Positions 44,051 to 56,969 of a stretch of 64,000 bases of DNA are shown here, in pieces. Below the pieces are notes generated by a model. It saw only the letters and a program-made list of their open reading frames with translations, was not told the DNA's origin and searched no databases. A program made the translations under genes and the position numbers. Where the stretch lies: contig SMSO01000031.1 in assembly GCA_004764695.1 (NCBI GenBank), forward strand, positions 8,241,261 through 8,305,260. Reading direction: 5' to 3'. Within the stretch, counting starts at the first letter, position 1, and every line of letters starts with the position of its first letter. Source of the DNA: Schizochytrium sp. TIO01 (lineage: Eukaryota > Sar > Bigyra > Thraustochytrida > Thraustochytriidae).

Positions 44051-46025
44051 TTAGCTCTGAAGAGAGAGACTTAAAAATGGCGTGAGTCTTAGAGAAAGGA
44101 TCTGAACTTGCTCATCTATTGCGAGTTTTTCTCGCTCGAGAGCCTGGACCTCGCGTTTCTTTGGGTGGTCCTCTACAATATGCTGCCATTGTTGAGAATG
44201 AGCCGAACTTGAACGCTGACGCTTGCGGATTCTACGCAGTGGAAGTCCAAATTTCTGAGAAATTGCATATGAACACTGTAACTCGTCTAGAGTCTGCCTG
44301 CTCTGGGCTAGCTCCGCGCGCAGACATTCCAAGGTACTGTTAAGTTGAACCTCTTGCTCGACACGCCCAAGCTGAAATTCCATGCTCTGGGGGGTTAGTT
44401 CCGAGATGACCTGTAAAGAACCAAAATGATTAGCGAACCTGTGACGAAAGTTAAATTGAAACCATCAAAGGACGGCAGAATCAATGCCAGTTAGTGGAAA
44501 TTTCCATGTTTTCAGTTTTGTTGTTCTAATTTTGTGCTTGCCCTTTCCTTTGCAATAAAGGGCATTTTATTATTTTTTTTTAAGAACACGTACGTAAGTT
44601 CGATCAGCGTAGTATTTACAGCAAGGCTCTCTGCAAGTACAGCTGCACTTTCGGGGGATAGTCGATTTCCCAAGAAGCTGATACGATCATCAACAACAAA
44701 CGTTAGTCAGGGCTTGCGCAATTTGTGTTTGGACCAGGTCTTTCTCACTTACTCAAGTCTCTTTAGGGTTTTGTTCAAAGCAAGCGCTGCTGCAAGCGCT
44801 TGTATACCGCGGAACCCAATATTGTTGCTACCTATCCTGTATATACGTATTCCATAGAGTGATTGTTAGGAAACATGCTTAAGAATCAAGATTCAAACCC
44901 TTATTTCCTGTAAAACCTTACGTACTTAAGCGTCCGCAGAGTAGTATTTACTTTAATAGCGTCCGCAAGGGCAAGTGCTCCTTGATCCCCGATGTTGTTT
45001 CCTGCGAGGCTAGAAATATGAAATTAAGAAAGGAAAAGAAAAAAGAAAAAACTCGAGGCTGATGTCAGATAAACCTTTATAAAACCTTGGATTTTCATCA
45101 TATTCCCTTTTCAAACGTACTTGAGCTCTTCTATTATGTGGTTTGTCCTTAACACCTTTGCAAATGCTTTTGCGCCTTCCGGGCCAATATCATTACCGCA
45201 GATGCTGTTTGGGTTTCGTTTTGCGCAAGAAAGGATGTCTCAAAATTATTTCGAACAATAATCGGTTGTATTGGTTTCTAGGTAAGTCATTCACTGTCAT
45301 TAACGAGTTTCTTCATCTTAGGAAATACACAAGTAATACTTACGAAATATTTCTGAGAGAGTGGTTATGATGTAACATTGAAGCAAGAGATTTGGCACCA
45401 TCCACACCTAGCATATTGTCATGCAGACTATACCATAAAGAATTAAGTGAGAAAAAAGATCGGCTATCATAGAACTGTGAGTTGTAGCGAACGTACTTGA
45501 GGATCTCCAATTTATCGTTATTCTCCAAAGTCGTAGCCAGACGTTTAGCTCCACGCGGTCCAATGCGATTAAATTGAAGACTGAAAGTATTTACAATAAA
45601 ATGTCCAGCAGTCGTTCATTCGAACAAATTAGTATATTTATGCAAAGGTTAGCACTCAGAGCCGAATGTGAAATTGTCGATATCCATCTCCGTAAAATCT
45701 ATTTTTTGTATAAATGTACGACTTACCTAATAGATCGAAGCATGTTCTCCTCATCCAAAATAGTCGCCAGCGCTTCGGCTCCCTTGTCCCCGATGTTGCT
45801 GCTCAAAAGACTATATTATTTGTTGAATGTTTTTTTTGTCAGCGTAAATTAATCTACGAACGTCAAGCTAAAGCTTCATTCCAAAGCTCTTCTAACTTAC
45901 GAGAGCTGGGTCATAGATGGACGGCAAGCAAACGCCTTGATGACCTTTTGTTCTCCATCGTCATCCCGAGTACTTGTCAAACTGTAGTCATATGTGAAAG
46001 CAGACGCTAAAGCAAGCTGTGACAT
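44051..46025 (-). CDS. Leucine-rich-repeat (ribonuclease-inhibitor type) protein, nine exons
   Basis: Exons on the minus strand: 46025-45901, 45810-45727, 45580-45497, 45427-45344, 45204-45121, 45009-44926, 44836-44753, 44677-44594, 44438-44051. All eight introns are GT-AG (donors GTAAGT or GTACGT) and the joined frame is 1101 bases, 366 residues. Exons 2-8 are each exactly 84 bases, all phase 2, and each encodes one 28-residue repeat of the type LAGNNIGDQGALALADAI or IGPEGAKAFAKVLRTN, as in NLRC3/RNI-like proteins. The last exon adds a charged helical tail (VEQEVQLNSTLECLRAELAQ), an RKRQR basic patch and a second helix, so a coiled-coil end is likely. No NACHT, kinase or TIR domain is attached. 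LRRs of this kind bind protein partners; the partner is unknown. The start at 46025 is the first ATG in frame, but two coding-like exons further upstream may extend the gene. Confidence 0.85.
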
Positions 46026-46073
46026 TGTGAGAAATAATGATTCTTAACCTCCTGTAGTATATAGATCACCTAC

Positions 46074-46353
46074 GACATTCCGCTTAAACGCATGATCTCT
46101 AGTGCATCCCGGATTGCATCCTGGGGAGGCAGTCTCGCCATGACGCGCAATAGGTCTTCAACTGTTTTGGTTTTCAGTGAGACGCTGACACGAACAGATG
46201 GCAACGGCCTGAGAAACCTGAGGAGCAAAGTTTCGGGTCTGCTGTTGTGATACTAGTGACGATCCACAATCATTCTCATCACTTCAGCCGGGTTGGAACT
46301 TACAGCCTGAGTGATCGTTCTTTTTGTAAAATCTCAAGACGCAACCTGAGTTG
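46074..46353 (-). other. Candidate upstream exons of the LRR gene
   Basis: 46353-46304 and 46241-46074 join by a good GT-AG intron (GTAAGT...AACAG) into one frame: RLEILQKERSLRLRPETLLL, SVRVSVSLKTKTVEDLLRVM and ARLPPQDAIRDALEIMRLSG. This is helical, protein-like text, and 168 bases is twice the 84-base LRR exon length. To continue into the LRR frame, 46073-46021 (53 bases) must be removed, yet that segment starts with GTAGGT and does not end in AG; it is bounded by the direct repeat AATGTC. It could be a 5' part of the LRR gene with an unusual intron, or a separate fragment. Confidence 0.4.
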
Positions 46354-49300
46354 CTAGCCTGGTCTACCAAGTGCAAGTTTAATGAAAAACTGAAGAGGGA
46401 ATGCCAGAGCCTATGGATCGCAGAATTCTTGGCATGGTCGCCTTAGCAAAAGCCAAGGGAGAGAGAGCGCGCATGGCCGCCTTATTAGAATGAAGGTGGC
46501 GATGAATGAACTAATCGAAATCGGTCACAGAGGCTCTATGGGTATTGATTGTCGATCGCGAAAGGATGCCACACGCCAAGCTCTTCCCGGAATGAAGCGC
46601 TTCAATTTTATATGACAACAGTAGTAAGTCTATGACGCTTCAAGTTTGCATCAGTTCCGGGGAGGGGAAGTTTTCTTTTTTCTTTTCTTTTGGAGAGACA
46701 GAGAAAAAAAAAAAAAGGGGAGAAAAGCTAAGATGCTACTACTGATACTGTTATGTGTTCTGGGTTTAGGTTGCTCGTATAATTGAATAGAAAAGAACTG
46801 AAGTTACTAGAAGTCGGTGCTTCTTTCAGGCAACAGCGCCAGGCTAAAAGCCTCGGCCCAATCAGAAAGTCATCCCATCGTTTGATTAATCGGCAGAAAC
46901 AGGTATTGGCCATGAGTGGGTGGTGGCTTCAAGCTGCAATGATAAGTTTTTTATCTCTGCCAATATCTAGGTGTACTAGTAAGAGCACAAGCTTGCTTAC
47001 AACCGGTACGACTAGCATTTGTTAGTATTACAGCTAGGCAGCAGTAGGTATATATAGCAGAACAAGAGGCGAACAATGCTGGCTGGGTGTCTGCAGGTTG
47101 CACAGTGCGCACCTCGGTTCCATAGCAGCAGGTACTTCTACTACCAGGACATTTTTGCAATTTTTATTGCTAAAAGTAGGAACCTAGTGATGAACATGGA
47201 TGAAAAGTGGGTCCGAGGCTCCCTGTGATGATTGCAGAATTGAAACAATAAATGTTGAAAAGCTACTACTTGTAGTACTACATTTTCAGTTGGCTTCGTC
47301 ACTGAGGCGATCTTCTGGCGCGCTACTCATCTTTTCCAAATATCTCCAAATAGATTTGTTATTATTCAATAATGCAGTAGGTAGTATTTTTAACTGAGTA
47401 ACTCTGCAGTTGCTTATTCCTGCATTTACCCTGAAACTGCAAGGTGCTACTAAACAGAAGAGCCACTACGGTCAGGCTTCTTGGAATCGGGATTCAGAAT
47501 CTCATCATAATCGTTTTAAGTTTAATCATGTGTTTTCCTAACCCACCTTCCTCCGAAATTCATCAAAGTCGACAGAAGCTAAAGCGACGCATAAGAATAA
47601 GAAAGCTTACTACTACCTATCGGGTAATCATCGCCCGTTGCATCTCGTATAACTTAGTTAGCTTTGCAGTTTGCAAGAAAAAGCATCTTAATTCTGACTT
47701 TGAATTGCTCGGTTTAGCCTACAATAAATAATTAAGATCAAGTAGTCCATGTTGATGTCACATGTTGCGCAAGGAAAGCCAGAAAACTTGTGCGAGGTAC
47801 TGAACTAGATTGTATATCTTCATGACACGCGTGTTAGTGTTTCTTAGAATTCTTTTCTTTCTCGGTTAAGGACCTCAACTTCACTGTCTTTTTGCTTTTG
47901 AATTCTCTGCAGGATCGATCAGTGAAGTACTTCATTCGTTTCAGCATTTTCAAGTTATTTTCTTGAATTCCCCTTTTCAATGTCGTATTTTCCGGGAGAG
48001 TAGCTCTACTTGAGGACAGTACGTTCTGGATGTAGTACTCAATTGCACGGTGGCGAGGCTAGAGAGTAAAGTGTAGGATCCTTTTGGTTATTATTTAAAT
48101 GTCCTTGTTGCAGAAACGCCACGCCTAACATTGGCAAAGTAAAGAACACACCAAAGAATGTTGCCAAAAAGCAATAGCACTTCTTCAACTTTTTCTTCTT
48201 TTTTTCGTACTACCTCGGTACTAACCACTCAATTGAGGCGAACAGGCACGAACTTGAGTTATCCGAAGGAACCCTCGAGGACGAAATTGAAGCCCCATTG
48301 TAGTGACCTGCCTGCTGCAATAGGCTGGGTAGAAATTGAGGTCAAGGTATTGTTTTAAACTTGTGATTCTTTCATTGAAAGTAAAGGTTTGCAAAGAATT
48401 GATAACAAGACAATGTTGACCAGCCTGCATAGTTGCAATGATTTATGGATCGTGCAGGCAAGGAAAGACTGTGGACTACGAGTTAAAATGAAAAATATTA
48501 ATTTCACTTTCATGGTTACACTGACCACGGAGGGAAGAGAAAGGTAGTAGGCGGTGAGAGCTGCCGTGAATTGTGCATGCGGGCTTCAAGCTTTCTATTC
48601 GCGTTCGCCCAGATATTAAAGAAGAATGGATGTAATGAAGTTGACCTTGTACATTCATTACAAATACGGATAACTAGGGACTAGTACCTAGTAGTACGTC
48701 CCAAGTGCTAGAAATTACAACCGGAAAAAGAAAATTTGAAAGAAAAATAGGTTAGAAGATAAGCTAGGTACTTTTTAGAACCATGACGAACTTGAAGTAT
48801 TCATAAAAGCACAGCGGACAGAGACAAAGAAAAAAAAAGAATAAATTAAACAATAGTAGTGAGATAAAAACAGGGTGGCTCCTAAGTGTACTCGTAAGTA
48901 AGTTGATAGGTAGGCCTACTATCAATTAGGTAAGTAGGTACCCAGTATTAAGTAAAGATGAGAAGAAAATACAGTAGGTACCGACTGCCTCAACAAAGGA
49001 TATCTACAATGAGTCGTTCTCCATTTGTATGACACAACCAAGCCCGAAATTACTACTTGAAATAGGATTCGTGTGACTTGGAGGTAAGCACTCCTGAGAA
49101 GTAGTAGCTCAATACGTACCTCTAGCTAGGTACTTCCTCCTGCGTTTAGTTTTTTCATGCAATCACAGCTTTGACCAAAAAAAAAGCAGCGCTCCTACAG
49201 TAATCTATATTAATTTGCTATTGCGCAAGATGCTTGCGATTGTCGTGCAGTTTTGTTCGCACATTGCTTGCGAGTTGACTGACTTTTAGAGTATCTTCAT

Positions 49301-49780
49301 GATCTTCACGCCATCGAAAGAGACAACTCTGCAGTCTGATCTTGCTCAGTTTGTGCCATCTCGCGCAAGCTCTGTGAGCAGTGGGTATGAACTGCAACAC
49401 ATGATGTAGAAGTTGCACTCCTTTTGGTTGTTCTTGTTGCGCGCTATTTTCTGTTCTTGTTACTCTTGTTGTTGTTGGCGACGATGACGAAGACGATGAA
49501 AATAAGGCAACCTTCAAGCTAAGTTCTTGGTAGGGTAAAATAACGAGCCTGCTCGTTGCGGAGAAGGGAGGAGAAAGAGATATAGGTTATACTTTATCAA
49601 GCGGATATGCAGGATGCTTTCTGTGGAGAAGTGGGCTACAGCATCACAAGAAGTTAGCATAGCTAGTTGTCAGGTGTCAGCCCAAGGTCTCTGCGTGAAG
49701 GAGAGACTGTAGGGAATAGCCGCATACTCTTAACATGCAAACAGTCAAACTAAAGATAAGACAACCTGCTGACTGCTTCT
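46354..49780. other. Intergenic, one weak 3'-exon candidate
   Basis: No confident gene. On the minus strand a frame at 49548-49218 follows an acceptor-like pyrimidine tract ending in GAGCAG. It reads GVQLLHHVLQFIPTAHRACA, then KIRLQSCLFRWREDHEDTLK, and ends in TAG. It has no ATG and no room for an upstream exon before the GH30 gene stops at 49781, so it could be a transcript end or chance. The rest is AT-rich without structure. Confidence 0.3.
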
Positions 49781-51532
49781 TTAGGCCGAGGTCGTGTTGA
49801 AGTCGATGAAGGAGTTATCGCACTCAAAAACAATAGTCTTCCACTCGTATGGACCGATCTCGACCTCAAAGTAGCGGCCGTCATCGGTACGAAGGCGCAC
49901 ATTTTGGGTGCCAATGTCCCCGGTAATCAAAGGAAGAGCAAACTCCTGACGACGGTCATTAGCAACAATTACAATGCAGCGGTCATCCTCGGTACGGAAG
50001 CCAACGGTCTCGATGTTGCTGGAGAGCAGGGTGGAGGCGTCAACAATGTTAGAGCGAACAGCACCAGGTGGAATAAATGCTGAATAATGGGCAAGAGCGT
50101 AGTACATCGGATTTTTGTAAAAGACATCGTTGTCGGTGTCCACGAGAATGGGGGCATCCACAAAGTTGAAGGCGTGGTTTGGGCCACCCTGAAGATCAAG
50201 CACCAAGTTCCAGTCGGTCCAGCCGGAAGCACCGTTAATGGTCTGGTAGAGGATGTCGCGGAGGTAGGAAAACCCACGTTCCCATGAACCAGGGTTAGCT
50301 TTGTTATCAAATGCGCCTGAGCATGCCTCCGTGGCAAGAAGGAATTTGCGGCCATTACGGTTGGTCATTTCATACTTGTGGGCAATGTCCTTCACGGCGG
50401 CAGCGCCTCCCGTAGCAATGCTTGAGGGAGAAGTCAGGTCACGAGGAGAAATGACAATGCTATCTTCGATGGTTGCCTCAAAAGAAGAGTACCAATGGAT
50501 TCCGAGACCATCGATGTAGTCAGAAGCATCAGCCAAGGCAGCATAGGCCTCGAGTTCTTCGTACTGGTCATCACCATTCATGATCTTAAGATCTGGGAAA
50601 GCTTTACGCATCGCGGGGCCAAGGTAAAGATTGGTAAAGTTGGCCAAATCACCGGGAGTGTAGAGGGTGTTCTCCCAAGTGGGCTGGTTAAGGGGCTCAT
50701 TCTGCGCAGTGATGCCCCAGAGCTGGGCACCAGCCTTGGCATAGGCTGAGACGAAGTTAACAAAGTAGTTGGCGTAACCTTCACGAGCTGACGCATTCGG
50801 GGAGAGGCTTCCAGATTGGTGAGTATACTGCGGATAGTCATTCGATCCACAGGTCCATGCGCCTTCCGCAGATGTGCATGATTTCCAAAAAGGAGGTGCA
50901 GACCAAGGAGAACCAAAGACATTCAGTTTGGACCAAGCACTGGTGTTAGCAGTCACGGTATCCTCAATTTCTTGCATTGCATCAAGGATCATTTCGAGTT
51001 TGTAGTCTTCACCCGCAATGCCACGGTCGTCCCTCAGCTTAAATTCGCTATCCTCACTTTCCATCAAGGAATAAGAGTAACGAGAAAAGTCTGAACTCCC
51101 AATTGGGACGCGGCCAACCGTATAGCGGGCACCATCGGTGCGCGAAAAGTAAGCCGAGATGACATTGTCACGGGTTTCGTTGGAAACGAGGCTAAGCACG
51201 TACGCAGCAGCATCCGTGAAGGCACCACCAAACCCAATCATTTGCTGTGCCGCAAACGTCTCGACTTCTAGTGCAAGCGTGAGGTCGAGATCGCTGCTAT
51301 TTTGGGCCTGCAAAGTTGAGGGCTCAAGGCGCAAACCGCTCTTGCTACTAGTATAGATAACAGCCGTATCTTCGTTCACCTGATCGAGGGCGTCGAGTGC
51401 GAGGCCGTCACAAGAGCTCGCTGTGCACTTGCACGACATTCCCCAAGTGAAATTATGCATGTCACATGCTGCAGTAACTTGGTTTAGGCAGAGAGCCACT
51501 ACAATGAGCAAACCGTATGGAGAAATGCCCAT
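49781..51532 (-). CDS. GH30 glucosylceramidase-like secreted glycosidase
   Basis: 583 residues, no introns. A signal peptide (about 1-21, LLIVVALCLNQVTA) is followed by a Cys-rich start (CDMHNFTWGMSCKC) like that of lysosomal acid beta-glucosidase. The TIM-barrel signatures are in order: FGGAFTDAAA (101-110), GRVPIGSSDFS (140-150), FGSPWSAPPFWK (206-217), ITAQNEP with acid/base Glu279, GLGIHWYSS (342-350) and LLATEACSG with nucleophile Glu402, then GWTDWNLVLDLQGGPNH (437-453). A beta-sandwich end closes the protein (VIVANDRRQEFALPL, GPYEWKTIVFE). This matches glucosylceramidase length and order. Family members cleave glucose from glucosylceramide in acidic or extracellular compartments; exact substrate here is inferred. 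Several N-glycosylation sites are present. There is no C-terminal ER-retention signal. Confidence 0.92.
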   Translation of the reverse strand: MGISPYGLLIVVALCLNQVTAACDMHNFTWGMSCKCTASSCDGLALDALDQVNEDTAVIYTSSKSGLRLEPSTLQAQNSSDLDLTLALEVETFAAQQMIGFGGAFTDAAAYVLSLVSNETRDNVISAYFSRTDGARYTVGRVPIGSSDFSRYSYSLMESEDSEFKLRDDRGIAGEDYKLEMILDAMQEIEDTVTANTSAWSKLNVFGSPWSAPPFWKSCTSAEGAWTCGSNDYPQYTHQSGSLSPNASAREGYANYFVNFVSAYAKAGAQLWGITAQNEPLNQPTWENTLYTPGDLANFTNLYLGPAMRKAFPDLKIMNGDDQYEELEAYAALADASDYIDGLGIHWYSSFEATIEDSIVISPRDLTSPSSIATGGAAAVKDIAHKYEMTNRNGRKFLLATEACSGAFDNKANPGSWERGFSYLRDILYQTINGASGWTDWNLVLDLQGGPNHAFNFVDAPILVDTDNDVFYKNPMYYALAHYSAFIPPGAVRSNIVDASTLLSSNIETVGFRTEDDRCIVIVANDRRQEFALPLITGDIGTQNVRLRTDDGRYFEVEIGPYEWKTIVFECDNSFIDFNTTSA

Positions 51533-53751
51533 GATTGCTTCTTGTTTCTTTCCTTCTTTCTCTTGTTGACCCTTCTCTTACTTAGCTCGTCGAATGCTGA
51601 CAAGATGCAAATGTAAGCCAATAAAGGCTGTAGCGCTAAGGTGGTGCTGTTTTTTGCGATCTTCTGTTTCGGTTTTGAGTAATGGATTTGATGCAAACTC
51701 TGCTTCATCAAATCGAATGCCACACAAACTCTCTTCAGAAAGGTGATACTCTGTAAACACAGTAATGAGTCCCAGGAAGCTAGAGGGTCTCTGTGGAAGG
51801 GAACGCCCATTCTTAATTAGGTAAATTACATGAGAGTAAATACTCTCTGCTGTTCTAATTTGTTTTCGTGTCTCTCTTCGTCTCTAGCTTTAATTTCAAA
51901 CTAGGAAGAGGCAAGATCTTTTCTTTGACACTAGAATTCATTTTACATTTCTTATAAATTGTATGAGCCTTTCCCACTATCTCCTTTCCACTGCAATTCA
52001 ATTTTGGATAGGTGTTAAATTTCTGTTCTGCTTTATTATTAGTACACATAGATGGCGTTGCCTCGGGCATTTATCTCTGCGTGTGGTCACGTAGAATATT
52101 GGGAAGTCACATCTTCCTTGCCTATCTGTATCCCTCTCTGGCTTCGGCTACGGAGCTCAAATTCTTGACCCCGACGTCAGATACAGATATCTAGTATCCT
52201 CATGGGGCGTATCTGGCTCGTGTGCGTGCAGATACTCTGAATTACTAAATATGATAAATGCGTTCCAAGGCACATCTCACTGGAAGCCTTCCCGTACCCT
52301 TAACTTCCGAATTTACGAGAAGGCGCTTGCGTTTATCCTGAAACTCAATATTCAGGCTTATATTTCATTTATCTGGGATGCCGAAGTAACTGTAGTTAAG
52401 TGCAGTGCCCTCACTTTGAGCTAAATTTGATTTCATCATGGCAAGTGCAATTGTTGGCTCAAAGAGATGTGTTAGATTTTAATGCTTATGAGGCAAACAT
52501 AGCCAAGTAAAATCCAAAGATTCTTTTGAGTGTGGAATATACATTCCATCATGTTTCTTCAAGTTTTGTGTCAATCTGTAGCGTGGCAACGTGAAGTTTA
52601 TTTTGAGTTGGGTTAGCAAGATCGGTGCCACTCTCACCATCCAGAGACTGTGCCCAAAACCTCCTTCGACTCGGGTAAAGAATTCGACCCAAAGTTTAGT
52701 GCGCCTTGACACAGTATACCCGTGGTTTTGCGTGTTTGTTTTTCAAATATGGACGAATCCGCTGCTCGGTCTGGATAATCTTGTGATTTGGATATTATTC
52801 TCCATTTTTATTGCTTTCCGAAAGTTTTCCCTCTTTTCCCCAAAGTTCTCTGATTAAGAATCAAATCCAGGTCATTTTCTTCGAAATTGTCATGACGAGA
52901 TCAAAAGCCTTCTTTGTGAAGGAATCCACTCAAAAAACTGGGAATACGAAAGAGTGGCGGAGGGATATCGGGACGATCTCGGCCTAGCTCTGCTCTGCGC
53001 GTATCATAATACGCATTGTGATTTACTGTATTTGCTTGTCAGTGTCGGCATTGATAACACATATGGCAGATGGAGGTTAGAGCTGCCTTTCAGATTCAGT
53101 GACCACGTTCTAAACTCAAACTGCTTGTAAGTTGTGACAGGAAAAGAAGTTTTTAAATAAAAAATAAACCTTTTTTTCTTTTTCTATTTTAAAAGGCAAA
53201 ATGCTATCCCATGACATAGTTCTTTTATAATTTATTCACCTTTTATAAACACGGAGGCGCCCAAGTGGCATGATTCAAGCATTGACCAAGGCATAAGTGT
53301 TCAACTGGCTAGTGCAAATCATGTTTTTTTCGTTTCGTTTTTGCCCGTTCTTCTAATGTTGCACCCTTCGGGTTCTTTCTTTTTTGGCGGCGGAGATTTT
53401 TTACGCACGTAAAAGGATATGTCATTTTATGATAGATCGCTTGGAGTTGACTTTTTACCAAAGGCACAGAATTGATCTCTGACTACTACGAGTGAGGATG
53501 TGCTTCGGAGTGATATCTTAGTACATTTGTAGGTAAAAAAAATTGAACTTGTGCTTTCTATTTCACTTTGCTAAATCGCGGTCAGTTACTGTGTCCTCGG
53601 CGTGATTCATTTCCTATATAGGAATACACAATTTGAAAGGTTACCTTATGAATTGGTCTCAACTCGTCGAACTCGCACTGAGTTAAATCCATCCTTGGGC
53701 TTAGTTATATTGAAGCTTAACTTGAAAAGTAAAATCTTTCATCCTTTTTCT

Positions 53752-53786
53752 CATTATTATTATTATTATTCTCATTATTATTATAA
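53752..53786. repeat. (ATT)n microsatellite
   Basis: Two ATT runs separated by CTC. Confidence 0.85.
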
Positions 53787-55440
53787 ATACAAAGAAAGAA
53801 AAAAAGCAAGCGTTAGTTTTTGAGCTTAAAATACAGAAAGATCTGGACACTGCGCAGTTGTTATTGTTGGTGGTAGATCGTTTTGAGAAATGTGGATGTC
53901 TCTTGTGCTTTACTCCCTACTCCCGTTACCATTGAAATGGTAAAGGTAAAGAATTTACTCTGCCTTTCTGATGGGAAACCCTAAAAAGCGTGTCATTATC
54001 TCTGCCAGAGAACTGGCGGACTCATAGATCGAATGAATGTACTCCCTCGGAATATACATTCTAAACTTGTGCTTAGTATTAGGTATAAGAATTTGCATTT
54101 CCTATCAACGGTTTTTATAGGGAGGTCACATTTTCTTTCATACATATGCATCTCAGTCGTATGCCACTCATCGTATGCCACTCACTGAGATCACATCTTG
54201 AGTCCTTTTCTCTCCTTTTTTTTCAATAATAACAAATTTAAAGTTACATTTTAATGTCAGGGTAACAATTTCCGACAATTCCCATCGCCATGGTTGCATA
54301 TCGCCCAGTCCAAGTTCTTGCATATTTTCCTCGAGTTTGAATTTGGATCAGTGATGTGCTGAATCCAAAACAGTGCTACCAACTTACTTTGTACGACAAT
54401 TATTTGCGAAAGATCTTTCTTTCAAGTCCCGAGCTCAAGAACATAGCATAGAGACACTATTCACTCACAATACCTTGTGTAGTGAAGACCCTTGCAAGGC
54501 GATTGGCTTAGCCTAGCCTGGACACCAACTTGTGGACGCACAGCACAGTCGCATTAGTCGAAGGCTGCTCCGATCAATCCTTTGGGCCGGGTAGAAACTT
54601 AAGCCAAAACAATCACTCATGGCATGATGGTTTTCGCTGTGGAGAAAGGGAGTACTGGTAACTTTAATAAGATTGGGCAACATGAACTTTTGATGTGGGA
54701 ACCTATAATAAGACATTGGTTCCTTTACAATACTTAGAGATAGTGTAGGAGCTGTAACACATCTAGGAATCATTTGCAGTAAAGAGCAAATACTACTTAC
54801 CTTTTGTTTCTTATACTATTAGTTTAGAAGGAAACTAGACAAATACGCTAGGCACAAGACTGTAAAGGAGCACATTGTTTTAGTTCTGGTTTCTACCCAA
54901 CTTAGTAGGGTTGATAATAGTATTATCTAGCTATTGAGAGTTGTAGACTAGAAGCTCGTTCATGTCTCCTTATTCTCTAAAACTAGGGCTGTAAAAAGTA
55001 ACGCAAGCATTTTTTCTTTATTTATCTTCTTCAATACGGGGTTGCTCGTTAATTTGTGCGATTATGGAGTCGTTGGTATTACCTTAGACATAGATTTTGA
55101 TGCCTCAATTAAGAGGCTGCAAGACGAGAAATTTGAGTACCTGAGGGTTTGATATATCGGCAATTTTAGAACAGAAGCGCAAGCTACAATTCAAGACCTC
55201 TAAGAATGACCCCATGACATCTTGGAAACATGGAAGAAGAAAAGAACTTGACCTTTCACTAGAGTATGAATTCTTTGTACTAGAAATGAGAAATAAGCTA
55301 CAGTTGCTTTGAGCATTACACCAAAACACTTAAAGTATAGCATGAAAAAACATTTAGAAGAAAAGCTCCGAGTAGTTCAATTTGCTAAAACAATGGATCT
55401 TTGAAAGGTCGATTCCATTGTACAATAAGATATTTACCTT

Positions 55441-55648
55441 TTATTGCAGAGTAGCCTGTGCTGTGAAGCGTGGAGAGGTAGTCTGACAAGGATGACGAAC
55501 TCAGGAGAAAGAGAGAGAGGATGATATATGAGTTATCGGGGTTTCAGGTCTGCATACAGGCAGGGTAATGTGTGGATAGGAGAGCCTGGGTAGGGTAGGG
55601 TAGGGTAGGTTAGGTTAGGTTAGACAGTAGCTGTATATTACTTCAATA
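55441..55648 (+). repeat. Dispersed repeat, copy B
   Basis: Near-copy of 61957-62154 from TTATTGCAG to CAGTAGCTGTATATTACTT, including the shared TGACAAGGATG and ACTCAGGAGAAAGAGAG. Its internal pentamer array is (GGGTA)4(GGTTA)3 at about 55588-55623, where copy C has mainly GGTTA. Confidence 0.85.
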
Positions 55649-56799
55649 CCTTTATACAAACATTCAAGTAAATAGAGTCTCAGAGTCGCGTTTAATAGAG
55701 ACTGGTTATCACGGAAGATGAGACCTCTGGACACTTATATTATTGTCTAACCAAATCAACACTTTCTTGTCTATACAACCTACCTCTAAGGTCAAATGTG
55801 CTATCCTTGAGAATAAACAGAGACCTCCGTACTCAGATACCTCATTAAAATCTAATGCTACCATCCATGGTAGCATATTTGGAATGTTTAATTTTGAATT
55901 GATATGCATTGGTAAGATAAAGTCTTTCTTCCCCTTGATAACTTGAATTGCGGCAATAATTGCTATTATGTTTTAGGCGAAAGACTGTACATAAATAGAA
56001 GGAATCTTAGGAATAGTCCAAGTTCTTAAAAAGTGTTAGTAACTCCGTACAAAACCCACCATTCGTTATTTACAGGCTTGAAAGCGACGAATCAATGTTG
56101 TTTTTTTGTTGTTTTTTTATAAACTAAGAACAACTAATTAGGTCAGTGAGAACCTCATGACAAAACTATGCCAGGAGTCCAAAACGGGAGTGACAATGTC
56201 TAAGAAAGACTAAGAGTTTGGGTTTTTACATTGCTCCTCCGTGTCTACGGGATGATTTAGAGAAAGAGTCACCCACTCGCTCCAAGTGTTGAAAGTTAAT
56301 CATCTTCATGCTTATGTATTCTTTATCGTTTTGGTCTTGGCCTTACAAAGAGTTAGCTAAGGGTCTTGCTCTATTATACTTACTTAACTCCCAATGGTCT
56401 ATCTTTAAAGTATGGCAGGCACATCCATCTGCGTCCATTTATAATTTCTATATTAAAATCCTTTCATCAGAGCTTAGTTTCTGTAGTATAAACCCAAACA
56501 GCTGCTGTCAGAGGCCAATATGATAATGTTGAGCTGCAAATATTAAATATGTCTCACAACATTTCTGTCTCAATTCTGATTGAAACAATTAATTTGCCCG
56601 AAAAGCGAAAGTTATCCTTCTCCACGTTTAAAAGGGCTCAGAAGCACGACCTCAGATCATGTATGTATAAATGATTACTTGTAAGCTATCGGACTTCCTG
56701 CTGAAAGGTGATTCTAATTAGCTTGAGGTTGACTGTGAGGATGAAGTCAAGAAGCTTGATGAAGGCTTTAAGAAGGTTGATTTAAGAGTTTACGAACTG

Positions 56800-56827
56800 C
56801 TGTCCTGGAGAATGAATTCCAGGACAG
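56800..56827. repeat. Perfect inverted repeat, 10-bp arms
   Basis: CTGTCCTGGA, 8-base loop GAATGAAT, TCCAGGACAG. Confidence 0.85.
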
Positions 56828-56969
56828 ATGGATTCATGTAGTAATTAAGGAGATTAAGACATTCTTGAAAGTTGCTAGAGATAATCGATAGGGTTAGGTT
56901 AATTCAACCTCTACAACCATCGATTCAAGTTACACCATGCTTGGATGTAGGTAGTGTGTATTCACACTT

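Noticed and set aside
49218-49548. Minus-strand terminal exon candidate
   Set aside because: Good acceptor and protein-like text, but no ATG and no space for an upstream exon before the GH30 stop; left as a note in the intergenic entry.
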